Part shown: positions 34,272 to 46,500 of the stretch, piece by piece | How the letters are laid out: the number at the start of each line of letters is the position of its first letter | Position numbering within the stretch: the stretch's first letter is position 1 | Assembly (NCBI GenBank): GCA_935421135.1 | Contig: OW285194.1 | Location: 15,647,376-15,711,375, forward strand | DNA length: 64,000 nt | Source of the DNA: Bugulina stolonifera | Lineage: Eukaryota > Bryozoa > Gymnolaemata > Cheilostomatida > Bugulidae | Direction of reading: 5' to 3' | The notes under the pieces: generated by a model | The model's input: the letters and a program-made list of their open reading frames with translations, nothing else | Databases searched by the model: none | What the model was told of the DNA's origin: nothing | Position numbers and translations under genes: made by a program

Positions 34272-36189
34272 AGCAATTATTAAATTGTTATTATTATTAA
34301 TTGTATTTATTATATTATTTAAATATTTATATTATAATTATTATTATTATTATAATTAATAAATAATTATTTATGTATTGATTGTATTGTATGTTATAAA
34401 ATAATTTGAATATAATTCACATTAGATTATTGATTAGATACCTTTCCAGTTGCAAAGTAAACTACACTTTCGGAATTAGAATTATTATAATGCGAGATTG
34501 AGGCATGAAAGATGGTAAGTTGACACCATATATTGGTTTAGCTCAGATTTTTAAATTTACTTGTAATTTACATTTACATTTACAAGTGATTGGCGCAATT
34601 TTGGAGAAACAGACAGACGGATCAGCCAAATGTTACGGTTGCTATTATTGCACACGTTTTGTGACGGCGTATTCCATTCGCTATATGGTGGTCATAGTCG
34701 AGATTCCTACCATTAATACTATGATCATCTATTCCCGTGTGTAGTTATTGCGAATTTATTTAAGCTATCGGTAACTAATGGTACAAAGGCTATAAGCATG
34801 TGTTGGAATTTCCTACACTCCTTGTAAACAGTGGAAAGAACATTGCTTCCAGCTCATCACTATTTAGCTGGAAACTACATAGTTACTATAAGTATGAACT
34901 ATGTGTTAGTAATGTTGAGTCAACACCATGATACTTGTATATATATAGGCATACATGATGATATTGTGCACATTGATAATCATCAATATATATTACGCCA
35001 ACGGAGCCAATGTGAGTATCTCCTTGGTATCACTATCCTATGACTATGGTAGTCACTATCAGTATTATCTCACGGGTGTGAATACATTTCTAACTTTATG
35101 AAAGTTATCATTGTAAAATATAATTAATAAGTATAATTTAAATATGGACATTGTTATTTTGTTCAAATTAATATAATGATTTAATATTTATCTTTTATTC
35201 TTTTTATATATATATTAAATGTAATGAAATAATCATATTATTTTGTAATATCATATAACTATACTATAATAAATTAAGTGAAGTTAATGTGAGTATCAGT
35301 TCAGTAGAGTGTCAGTGTGTATGATAGTGTTGTTGCCTGAGCTGCAACAAGTACTTTATAACTCTATGCTCTTGGAATTATAAAGTTAAAACTGTATGCT
35401 TATTATGAGAAATCCGGCTTGCATTACATGGAGATTAAATTCTAACATACTTGTATATACTGACATTTATCTCTATGTTGCAATTGAATTATAACCTCCA
35501 AGCTGCATTTCATTACTATGTATTGAGTATTGTCCACAAGACCTCCTATGATGTCTCTTCGACAATGCATTCTTATTGTGTGTCATATTGTGCAGCACTT
35601 GCCATATTACTGTATCTTGATAACGCTCTGAGATCCTTTTTACGCTAATGTTTGTAACACGGCTTTTTCTAGTTCGAGTCTGATTCATATTTACTAATCA
35701 ACTTTTAATCTCAGCCCAAGAGTGTTTTTAGTTTATAAGTAACATTATTTTCACTGTTTGGCCAGTTGCTTGTGGGCTGCCAATAAAGTAACACCTTACT
35801 CTTTCTGGTGGCCTTATACTGTTCAGGCCAGCAGTTTGCATACAAGCAGTCCTAGGAATCTTCAGCACTGTAACTAGGGCCCCATGGCTCCACTGTAATA
35901 GACGCCACTCCTATTACCCTGTAGTGAAGCACCAGTCCCTTGGCCTTTTACAGCTTAGTATTGGACTTCCTCCGTATCTAGATAGTAAATATTGCTCACT
36001 TGAATTTTTATTTCTTACAGTACTATTAAGCCTCAACTTATAATTTTTAGATTTATACTTTTTTCAAGATTTCTGGCTTCTTTTGGCCAAACTTTGACAG
36101 CTACTTGGTCGATTCGTAGTCAAGTGATAAACATCTCTGTTATTCTTGGGCATCTATTTTAGGAGCATTAAAGAAGGTATATTTCTGAG
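34272..36189. other. AT-rich intergenic region and Rab promoter
   Basis: Very AT-rich from 34270 to 34440 and from 35090 to 35280. The open frames seen are short and unconvincing. The last few hundred bases before 36190 should hold the Rab gene's 5' UTR; no TATA box or Inr could be chosen with confidence. Confidence 0.4.
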
Positions 36190-38396
36190 ATGGGTGAGAC
36201 AAACAATGATGTGTAAGTATCATGCTATGCTGATCTTTTGGACACTATTTTGTTTTTTACTTCTTTTGTTCCATCTACGTACATGCAGGTCTAAGATTAT
36301 AACAGTTGATCTACGATAGCCTTCCAGGTGCATAGTTAGTGTTTTCAATTAGGAGACAATCAGATATTTTATGTCTTTTCTGTGCAGTTTCAACCAGGTA
36401 TCTATCGGCAAAAGATTTTTGCAGTCATGTCTTTCAATATTTATATTTTTCTTTTGCAGAGATTACGTTTTTAAAGTGATTTTGGTTGGAGATTGTGGGG
36501 TAGGGAAATCATCTCTTCTTCTTCGATATGCAGATGAATTCTTCCAGGAGAGTTATCTGTGTACTATTGGAGTGGATCTGGTGAGTGCCAACATGTTGTA
36601 TAGCTCTAACTTTCTATTCAATTTTTCAACAGTATTGTTTGCTGCGTAACTTAGCAAGGCAGTGTGACCTAAACAAGTCGTTTATTGTATACAACATAAG
36701 AGAAGAGGACTTTGTTTTATGTGCAGTTGCATTTACATAGCAGAATCAGTTGTATCTAGCTGAAATTGTACAAGAACTTTTAAAGTAATATCATTTTGCT
36801 TGAGCTTTGTTTTTCCAAGCAGTTAGATATATGTATATGTAGTCTTGGAATCTTATATTTTAGAGAATAAGGACTCTCACAGTAGATGAGAAGGTGGTTA
36901 AATTACATCTGGTGAGTTTATTTGTAGTCAGTCAGTAGCCAGTCAGTCGGTCAGTAGCCAGCCAGTCAGTCAGTAGCCAATCAGTCAGTAGCCAGTCAGT
37001 CAGTAGCCAATCAGTCAGTAGCCAGTCAGTCAGTAGCCAATCAGTCAGTAGCCAGTCAGTCAGTAGCCAGTCAGTCAGTAGCCAGTCAGTCAGTAGCCAA
37101 TCAGTCAGTAGCCAGTCAGTCAGTAGCCAGTCAGTCAGTAGCCAGTCAGTCAGTAGCCAATCAGTCAGTAGCCAGTCAGTCAGTAGCCAGTCAGTCAGTA
37201 GCCAGTCAGTCAGTAGCCAGTCAGTCAGTAGCCAGTCAGTCAGTCAGTAGCCAGTCAGTCAGTTAGTTTGTAGTGTATAAATGGGTGGAGAGTGAAATGA
37301 TTGTAGGCTATTAATATGCTCCTCCAAGCTTAAATTTTACACACATGGTTGTACTGAAGCCATAACCAACATACAGCTTATCCGCTAAAGGATTCAAAAG
37401 ATTAACGACTTACTTTTCCCTCATGAATATAGATGTAGATGCATATTACATGACATGTGGCAGTAGGTGTGCAGAGAGGATACACTATTTTAAACTACCC
37501 ATACATGTAAATTGTATTCATGTATTCATGTGATCTAATATGTTTATTAGTGGGACACTGCGGGCCAGGAAAGGTTTAAGACGTTGTGCAGTCACTATTA
37601 CAGAGGTGCTCAAGCTATTTGCATAGTGTATGATGTCACAGATGTGGTGAGTTTGTATTCTAGTTTATAGGTCTCTACTTTTAGTTTAGTTCAATAGCAG
37701 CAATCATTATTATTTCAATAGCAGACTATAAAGGAGTAAATTATATGGTAGAGTCGTCTTCTTTTTCTTATTTAACCAAGAGAAGACAACTTTGTAACAA
37801 TGAGTACACTACCCATTTCTAACATAGTAGTAGTAGTAGTAGTAGTATTTCATGTTATCTAATGTATGTAGAACTCTTTCTCGAATGTGAAAAAATGGCA
37901 TGAAGAGGCTAAGGTCATTTGTCCAGAGGACTGTGTGTTGGTGTTGATGGGGAATAAATGTGATTTATCAGCGGATAGAACAGTGACAACTGAGCAAGGC
38001 CAGGTGAGTAGGCAGTGTTAAGCTATGATAGAGCACCTGGTGAGCACCTACTAAATTATATTGTCATTGTGTGTCTGACTTTCTGCATTAGCACACCGTG
38101 CAGGCTTACCTACAACTATGAGGCATCGTATATTTATGTTTTTCTCTATTCCACAGGCATTAGCAGAAAACTTAAATATGCTGTACTTTGAGACTTCCGC
38201 TAAATCAAGTGACAATGTGGGCGAGGCGTTTGTCTCCACCACCCGCAAGATGATTCAAGTCTACCATCACAGACACCACAGGCAAGAACTTGCTGATGAT
38301 GCTACAACTATTAATAAGTCGCGGCTCCTTGGTTCCAAGCCAATCAAAAGTAAAGGTTTGCTTTCACTCAATTGCTTTGATTGCAGCATCATGTGA
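36190..38396 (+). CDS. Rab-family small GTPase, 6 exons, 219 aa
   Basis: Exons 36190-36212, 36460-36580, 36864-36911, 37551-37646, 37872-38003, 38157-38396, all in phase. Motifs: P-loop GDCGVGKS (18-25), switch I TIGVDL (usually TIGVDF in Rabs), WDTAGQE (65-71), NKCD (124-127), ETSAK (152-156). The [16 protein letters not shown] helix-strand is typical of the Rab1/8/35 group. The C-terminus is FDCSIM, a single-cysteine CaaX-type signal, not the CC or CXC of most Rabs; Rab8 is a known CaaX Rab. It is an unassigned paralogue that should cycle on membranes of the secretory or endosomal system. Intron 3 carries a 15-bp minisatellite starting 12 nt after the donor. Confidence 0.92.
36922..37265. 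repeat. 15-bp minisatellite (CAGTCAGTAGCCAGT), ~23 copies
   Basis: A CAGTCAGTAGCCAGT/CAGTCAGTAGCCAAT array with four-base slippage variants (extra CAGT). It is in an intron of the Rab gene, just inside the donor of exon 3. Confidence 0.92.
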
Positions 38397-39070
38397 CCAA
38401 TTCCAGTGTCATGTGACTGTTGAATCTCTCTTGACTATAATTATCCACATAGGTGATGCTACTAAATTAGTAAATAATTTCTTTCCTGAGCTTGTGCCAA
38501 ATCAGACCAGTTTGTATTAGAATTTGTTTTCTAGATTAATCATTCTTTTGTATTATTTTACGCATTATACATTTTATACGAAGTATATTTCAAGTTTATT
38601 TTTGAAACATTTATTTTTATAATCATCATTATTCAAATATTATTTGTATATCATATAAATATATAACAGTTATGTAGTCATTCTGTAAAATTATGTGGAC
38701 TTTTATCCCTTTTGTCTCAATGCAAACATTTTAAAAAGGCTAAAATTATCAATATTATGTATGTTAAAGCACATTAGACTAATTGTAACTTAACTGTTAT
38801 TAGACTTGTCAATGGAATGTAAATTTACACCATCGAACAGTCATAATCACTCTCTCTAAAATCTGTTTTATGAAGTTCTGTGTTTCATTACAGGGTTCTC
38901 TCTATATTAGTTATCACATTAATCTTATACAGTATTATAATATTAAACATGGTTCTATTTGAACACCACTTCTAGCAGTGCCACTTCTAGCAATACTACT
39001 CATAGTGTAAAGTTGAGGAAAGAGATCAAAAGCCAGCAAGGTTACCAGCATATAGTAAGGCTCAGATGCT

Positions 39071-41357
39071 CTATGGGCAATTTTCACAAGGTGGACAGTC
39101 CATTCCTGTAGCTGTAGCTGGACGTATGCACCGCAAGCACGGTGGACAGAGGGGTATTCCCTCAGGCAGTTTGGGCCCTGGTCTCTCAGGTAGTGGACAT
39201 TCGTCACAACCATAACAGGGTCCTACACCGTTCTACAAGTACATTAGTTTAAATTAACTGACGCATACATTGTTATACATTAGCTTTGCAGCTACTAAAA
39301 TAACAACCAGAGGCAGACAACTACCACTTACTATGCTATTATTACACATACAGTACTGTACACGTACATGTAGATACACTATGAACATACTGTAAATACA
39401 CACTAATTGGACTACTTACTGGTAGATAGTATTCACGTGGTGTGGGGTTTAAACAAGGAGTTACAGGACATACGAAGGGCCTTTGTGGACATAAGTGAGA
39501 GGTGATGGGCCCATCTGGACGTCCTATACCTGTGTAAACAGAGAATGGTATATCATATCATGCTATATTATTTCACAGCATTCCTCATTAATAACTGAGG
39601 AGGAATTTAGGATAATATAATATAATAATACATCACATACAATTACACTATGAGTTTGTGACCAACAGCTCAAAAGTTGGCAATCAATTATATGTACATG
39701 TTAGAAATCCACTACACTCACTTCCAAACCTAATATAATATTGTTATGGAACCTGCTGCAAGATGTCACTTCTACTTACCTGGATATACACACTGTGGGC
39801 ACCCATAGCATTTCTGTCCTCGTCCGTAATTATACTCTCTGCAGGTTAAAAATACGATAATAAATTATACCCTGCAGGTAAAAGACCTACTGTAAGAATA
39901 TAACATGTACGAGTATATTGTTATATTGTCATGTATGTGTTACAGGGTATCTGTTTCTCATAATACTAAAGAGTAGACCTACAGCTGTATACATGTACAG
40001 TGTGCATCCCTGTTGTAGTTGTATTATAGCAATGGTACAGAATATGGTCCTCTGTCTGCACCGTATATTATATTGTATTGTACTGGACAATCATTATGAG
40101 CACACAGGGGTAGCCAACTTACTGGCGTCTAGAGACGAAAGGAGGGCGGCATCTTACTGCAGGGCACTCCCATGGATCCTTGCACTGTGAAGGTTTGGCT
40201 GTTATTGGAGGAAGTGGAGAGCAGATTTTACATCCGACACAGAGATTACGAGTTCCGTCAATACGTTTAATACCACTGCAAGCAAGTGTATGCTGATTGG
40301 CTCTTGTACCCACACAATAATCACAAACATAGTATATACAGCTAGAGCACTGAACTCTTACTAATAATCATGTATGCTGTACATACAGTACAGAGTACAC
40401 TGTGTGGAATGCCTACAAATTTGTATTTTTATACATGTAGCAGTTCCCATCTGTTACTAAGAGAGGGTGCTAATCACACCCTACCAATGAATGCGTGAAT
40501 GCGTCAGCAGGAGTTGTCTGCTTTTGAAAAAAGCTCCAAACAGTCTCTTAATAGGCTGAATATTTTTAATGGAAATCCAGGTAGTTTACTAAGACACACT
40601 AGACACTACTAAGTACTAACTAAGCACCATGAGTATGCAGGTGGAGAGATAGTACTATTGATATTTAGCACCATTGTCATTAGTCTTAAAATGTCCCAAG
40701 TTTGAATTTGAGATTCCGTTTACAAAGATCAAGACTTGCTTGTCTATGTAATACATCTATGCGCTAGTTGAACAGTATGTAACTTACTATATCTGTTGAT
40801 CAGGCGGACATGGAGGTGTTTTACAGCTATCATTATCTGGACAGTCTGGAACTAAAATATAATAATTATATATTACAATAATACTTTAGTTGCAGTGTAA
40901 TAATAAAATAAATTTGTGTAAACAGTATTTAAATACCGCAGACAATATAATACTGAGTATCTCAATATTGAAGACCACAGTATGTTGTACTAGTTATGTA
41001 ATAATAATATTGTGTATAACATAGTCAAACAGGTACTTTAGCTCTCTGCTTGCTCTGGTGACCATTCATATATTATTATTTCTAGTACACTTACATGGCG
41101 GCCTCTGACGATTCTGAAGAACAGCAACACTCTGTAACAAATGCATTAGTAAATATAGCTGTGGATAAAACTATTAACAGTGAATACTAACCACAACTCA
41201 GAAGGTGAGCACAACTACAGTCTACAGGTAGAGATGAAAACTAACTGTAATAAAGATCCTCATTGCTCCCACAAATGTGAACACAGGAAAAGCTAACATA
41301 TCTTACCACACCAACTAGTAGGAAGAGCAGCCCAAGAGATGATCCTTTGCTAGTCAT
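39071..41357 (-). CDS. secreted Cys/Pro-rich orphan protein, 7 exons, 211 aa
   Basis: Exons 41357-41307, 41131-41095, 40851-40788, 40275-40123, 39838-39780, 39529-39420, 39232-39071; phases close to a TAG. The N-terminus MTSKGSSLGLLFLLVGV is a signal peptide. The mature part has about 28 cysteines in CxxC and CPxC pairs (PDCPDNDSC, CVGCKICSP, CYGCPQC, CYGCDECPLPERPGPKLP, CPPCLRCIRP, CPPCENCP) with many prolines and no transmembrane segment. Repeated C-x-G-C-x-x-C modules, one per exon, suggest a disulfide-rich extracellular or structural protein built by exon duplication. I do not recognise a family. It is convergent with the Rab gene, with only 675 bp between stop codons. Confidence 0.75.
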
Positions 41358-42980
41358 GTTTAGATTTCTGGTAAGGAACATGCCAGCTCTTCCATTTATA
41401 TACTGCATTACTGATAATCTGTTACCATAGCAACTAATAGTAAACAGCATGATTAACCAACCATACAATATAGCATGACATCAGTCACTGTGTTGCCTAA
41501 TCTTCTGCCCTCATCAGAAATAAGCTAGTGGAGTTAAAAAGCAGGTTCAACACTTGAGGCCAGTGCATATCAAATGAAGTGCATAGCCTACATACGTCAA
41601 TCTTCTAATGCTAGATTAGCACTATTTACTATTTATAAACCAATATGTATATCATATAACTGTATAAAAGCATTACCATGATTACCTCAGAACCAAGCAA
41701 GATGGTGATTATGTAACAGGAACAGAGTAATTCAGAGCCCAGATTAATCAAACCATGGAGTAAGATCAAACTGTTTGCTTGCAATCCAATTGAATAAAAT
41801 CCATCAACATAAGAAGTAAACATTTACAGGATTCATCCATGTGCAACGTTGTTTAGTTAAAATGCCATTTTATTATTATAACTTGGGATGATTTTATTAT
41901 TATAAGTTGGGATCATTTTATTATTATAACTTGGTGTGTTTTTCCATCTTATGTCTACAGCAGAATTTGATTGTCAAAAAATCTACCTGGTGATGACCAT
42001 GTACCTAATGTAACATATCCGGTGATGGGGTGGGAACAGGGAAATTAGAGAGTGAAGATTACATCACATTGTTGTATGGATGACACTGTATTGTCTCTGA
42101 TGCTGATCTAGCATTCAGTGGTTACAGATTAGGTACAATAGGTGCTCTATAAACTGTAACTAGTAAACAGGATTATATAGTATAAGGTAAATGTTCAGTG
42201 ATGAAGCTTTCAATAATGCATAGGAAGGCCTGGCTACCTCAGACTTTAAAGTGAGATAGTGTGATGTTGGTGGACTTCATGCCCAATGACCCACATAGAC
42301 ACTTTGAAGTTCAAAAAGATTTGGCTGTCATAAGGATAATACCCTCAACCAGTGGTCAGCATGACCATAGTTCCCTCCCATCGCCACTAAACATAGACTG
42401 TATGTGCAGTTCAAGAAGACGTTAACATTGGCTGGGGTAGGCCATTTTCACCCACCCCTTCAAAACTAGTAATGCTAACTCACTAGTTAATAAAATGACT
42501 ACTTCAATATCTCAGTATAGGTATTAAAAACTTGCAACTTCAATTGCAGGGTTGTAATTTAGGGGAAGGCATCTAATCTCCTCTAGTCTGCCAATTCAGG
42601 CTTTAATTTGCGTGTTGTGAATATGGGCATCATTACTAGGAATATCCAATAACTGAAGCTTTCATTGAAAAACTGTAAATTGCAGTGGAGAGAAATAACC
42701 ATAATCAAAATCAGTGAAATTAATTACGGCTGAAAACATTTAGCTACTTTGAAATTTGAACTTCTAGCATCGTTGTTACAATATTTTGCCAAAACTTGAT
42801 GATAGTCAACAACACAATAATAAACAATTTGATCTAAGCACTGAAAGAAATGAATTGTAACTTGTCCAGACACAACTAAGAGTTAGCCTTGGGGACTAAG
42901 TTTCAAAACTTGACAAAAAAGCTTGCAGACATCTCTGCTTCTAGGAGAATTCTGGAAATTAGTTGAGATCTTTATACAGG
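41358..42980. other. intergenic, no gene seen
   Basis: Short chance ORFs only. A small triplicated tract TTTTATTATTATAACTTGGG occurs at 41870-41935. Confidence 0.45.
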
Positions 42981-42984
42981 TGTC

Positions 42985-42990
42985 TTTATT
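42985..42990 (-). terminator. possible distal poly(A) signal for the hnRNP U-like gene
   Basis: AATAAA on the minus strand, about 550 nt after the inferred stop at 43543, which would give a long 3' UTR. Other sites cannot be excluded. Confidence 0.3.
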
Positions 42991-43542
42991 GAAAGTAAAA
43001 TTTACATACTATAAGAGAAAGAAAAAAGAAAGAACAGGGCAGAGCAGTGTACTACTACTATCTTTACATATTATTGGTGGTGTTGGTGAAGCACTGGTAT
43101 TTAGTATTGTCACCCACTACTGGGGTGCTTGTACACCACCTTCAATGAACATCAAATGAACTGAAGGTATTAATTTTGATAATCTGCATAAGGAAAAGGA
43201 CAACATGTACAATAGTAAAACAATGATGAGTGAGGTATATACAAGATATATAGAGGAGTTGTCTACTACTGCCAGTGTTACAATGGTACACCAATATTAT
43301 ACATGCATTACTACTATTGTTCCGGTACACAATAACATATTAGCACTATGTAACCAGTGGGTAGAGAGTAGTGCATAAGAGTATCATTATAAAGAGATAT
43401 AGTGCAATAGTAGACTCTATTAAGACGTGTGTTCGTGTGGCATGATAGTGTCAAACTCACTTAGTAGATAGAGTAGCTAATGTGTTATTACACCAGTACT
43501 GTAGCACAGATTGTAGGTAGGTATCCAGTTGTCAGGTAGCAT

Positions 43543-46500
43543 CTAATAGCCTGGAAATATAAGAGAGGAGAGCTAGGTCAGTACCTTCCTACATAACTCT
43601 ATATATAGACTACACACATGTACAGTACAGGCAATGACGTGTTAATGGGAGGATAATCCACAGATGATAATATACTGTATTATTACACATGGGAGATAAT
43701 CAGACTGCAGACCTGCTGGAGGGTATGGACTGACATATTGCCGTCAACAACACTAACTCAGTATAATAGAGGCGTACATATTATGATGCTATAATAGGTC
43801 ATATTGGTTGTGGGTAAGCGAGGGGGCTGGATGGGAGGGAGACAGGCATCACATCTATTTATATTACTATGGTCATTATTAGCCGAGCTGAGGACATCAT
43901 GATTACAAGTATAACAAAGTAGGAATAACTCCACACTAGTGTCCACTACATTTACACTACATATTAGCGAAAGTATAAAGAGTAAGTGTAGTAGAATGTG
44001 GTTATGTACTTACTTTACTTACCCTGCCTACCACCAGAGTAGCTGTTATATCCGCCACCACTTCCGTATCCACCCTGGTTCCAACTGGAGCCACTCCCAC
44101 CCCAGTTACCACCACTACCGTACCCTCCTTGGCTGTAACACACAAAATGACCATACATAATAATACTAATTAATCTGCAAAGACTGCAGGAATGATGGGA
44201 GCTGCATGTAAGACAGTAGGTATGAAGGCAGTAGGTATGAAGGCAGTAGGTATGAAGGCAGTAGGTATGAAGGCAGTAGGTATGAAGGCAGTAGGTATGA
44301 AGGCAGTAGGTATGAAGGCAGTAGGTATGAAGGCAGTAGGTATGAAGGCAGTAGGTATGAAGGCAGTAGGTATGAAGGCAGTAGGTATGAAGGCAGTAGG
44401 TATGAAGGCAGTAGGTATGAAGGCAGTAGGTATGAAGGCAGTAGGTATGAAGGCAGTATTCAACTGTGTGGCTATGTATCAGCAACCCTCGAGTTAGACA
44501 GGAGTTCAACAACTGGACGTCTATAACAGGTGGATATAATATACAAGTGCATATTATATAATCCTGTGTTAGGGGGTCAGTGACAGCTTACTCTAGCATG
44601 GTGTCTGGTCTGCTACACCTCCTAATGGTGCATCAGGAATTCTCCATGCACATAACTACTACTAGTACTATGGCTACTACTACTACTACTACTATTACTA
44701 TGGCTACTACTACTATTACTATGGCAACTACTACTACTATGGCTACTACTACTACTATGACTACAACTAGTACTATGACTACTAAAACTACCACCATTAC
44801 AGTACTCACTTGTATCCACCATATCCACCCTGTCCATAACCCCCCTGTCCTCCACCTCCGCTGTATCCACCACTGTTCCAGCCACCGTGTCCACCACTGC
44901 TTCCTCCCCATGACCTCTGGTTGTTCCACCCTACAATAGTAGATGATAGTAGACAGTCAGTGTATGCATAGGTACATGTATACGTATATAATATACTGAG
45001 TGTATTATATACTTATAGAGAAGAGTAGAATGTATCAAAGAGAGAAGGAAAGAGGGTGTATAACTACAGAGTGTATACACCCAGTCATGTATGCTACACC
45101 ACCAGATGGTAACACAACACACACCACTCGTTCTGTCAGTGATTGAAGGGTTTACTCTAGCATGGTGTCTGGTCTGATACACTGTATACGGTGCAGCAGG
45201 AATTCTCCATGCACACTTTAACACATCACACAGCTACTTAGAGACGACGACACTCACCTCCATGTCCTCCTCCGCTGCCCCAGTTGCCCTGGTTACCACC
45301 TCCCCAACCTGCGTTCCCTCCACCACCCCATCCTCCCTGGTTACCCCAGTTACCACCCCCTCCGTAGCTGTTACCATAGCTACCTCCACTCCTGTATCCA
45401 CCTCCCTGTAAGAACAGCAGTAACAGATTGGGAGTAGAAATATATTGGTACATGGCACAAACCATATAGGCTACTACTGTCACTGTATCCAGTAGACTTA
45501 GTATGCACATACATGTATCTCATATATCCAGGGTGTCAGGGTGGCACAGTTGGTGGCATACACACACACAAACCGAGAGGTTGTGAGTTCAAACCCCCAG
45601 CTGTGTCATTTCTGGCAAAGGCCTTCAGCAAGTCTTTCACCCTAGCTGCGCCTGTTCGGATCAGGGCGTATAAATAATATAAAAGAGACAAAACAGTGAG
45701 ATTCTACCAAATATCTCATATATCCATGTGTACCAGATATATATACATATAAACACTACACACTGGACTACTGTCACCATACCAGGTGTGACCAGTACTA
45801 GCCGGTCACTATGGTAGTATCCGTAGTGGATAGATAGTAGTAAACACTAGATAAACTAACCTTATTATATCCACCACCTCCTCTATTTCTGTTATCATAA
45901 CCTCTGTTCTGGTTGTAACCACCTCCACCATATCTGTTACCACCAGAGTACCCACCTCCTCCGTAACCTGTATACATTATATTCAGTGTAACACCAAGTG
46001 GTATAGCAGTGTGGTGTTAGCATAGTAGTAATACAGTGTGGTATTATCATAGTAGTAATACAGTGTGGTATTATCATAGTAGTAATACAGTTTGGTATTA
46101 TCATAGTAGTAATACAGTGTGGTATTATCATAGTAGTAATACAGTGTGGTATTATCATAGTAGTAATACAGTGTGGTATTATCATAGTAGTAATACAGTG
46201 TGGTATTATCATAGTAGTAATACAGTGTGGTATTATCATAGTAGTAATACAGTGTGGTATTATCATAGTAGTAATACAGTGTGGTATTATCATAGTAGTA
46301 ATACAGTGTGGTATTATCATAGTAGTAATACAGTGTGGTATTATCATAGTAGTAATACAGTGTGGTATTATCATAGCAGTAATACAGTGTGGTATTATCA
46401 TAGCAGTAATACAGTGTGGTATTATCATAGTAGTAATACAGTGTGGTATTATCATAGTAGTAATACAGTGTGGTATTATCATAGTAGTAATACAGTGTGG

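Noticed and set aside
44015..44512. Long repeat ORFs (CLHTY, IPTAF, GMKAV)
   Set aside because: 15-bp minisatellite in an intron; open in three frames for the same reason. Only 44023-44132 is a real exon.
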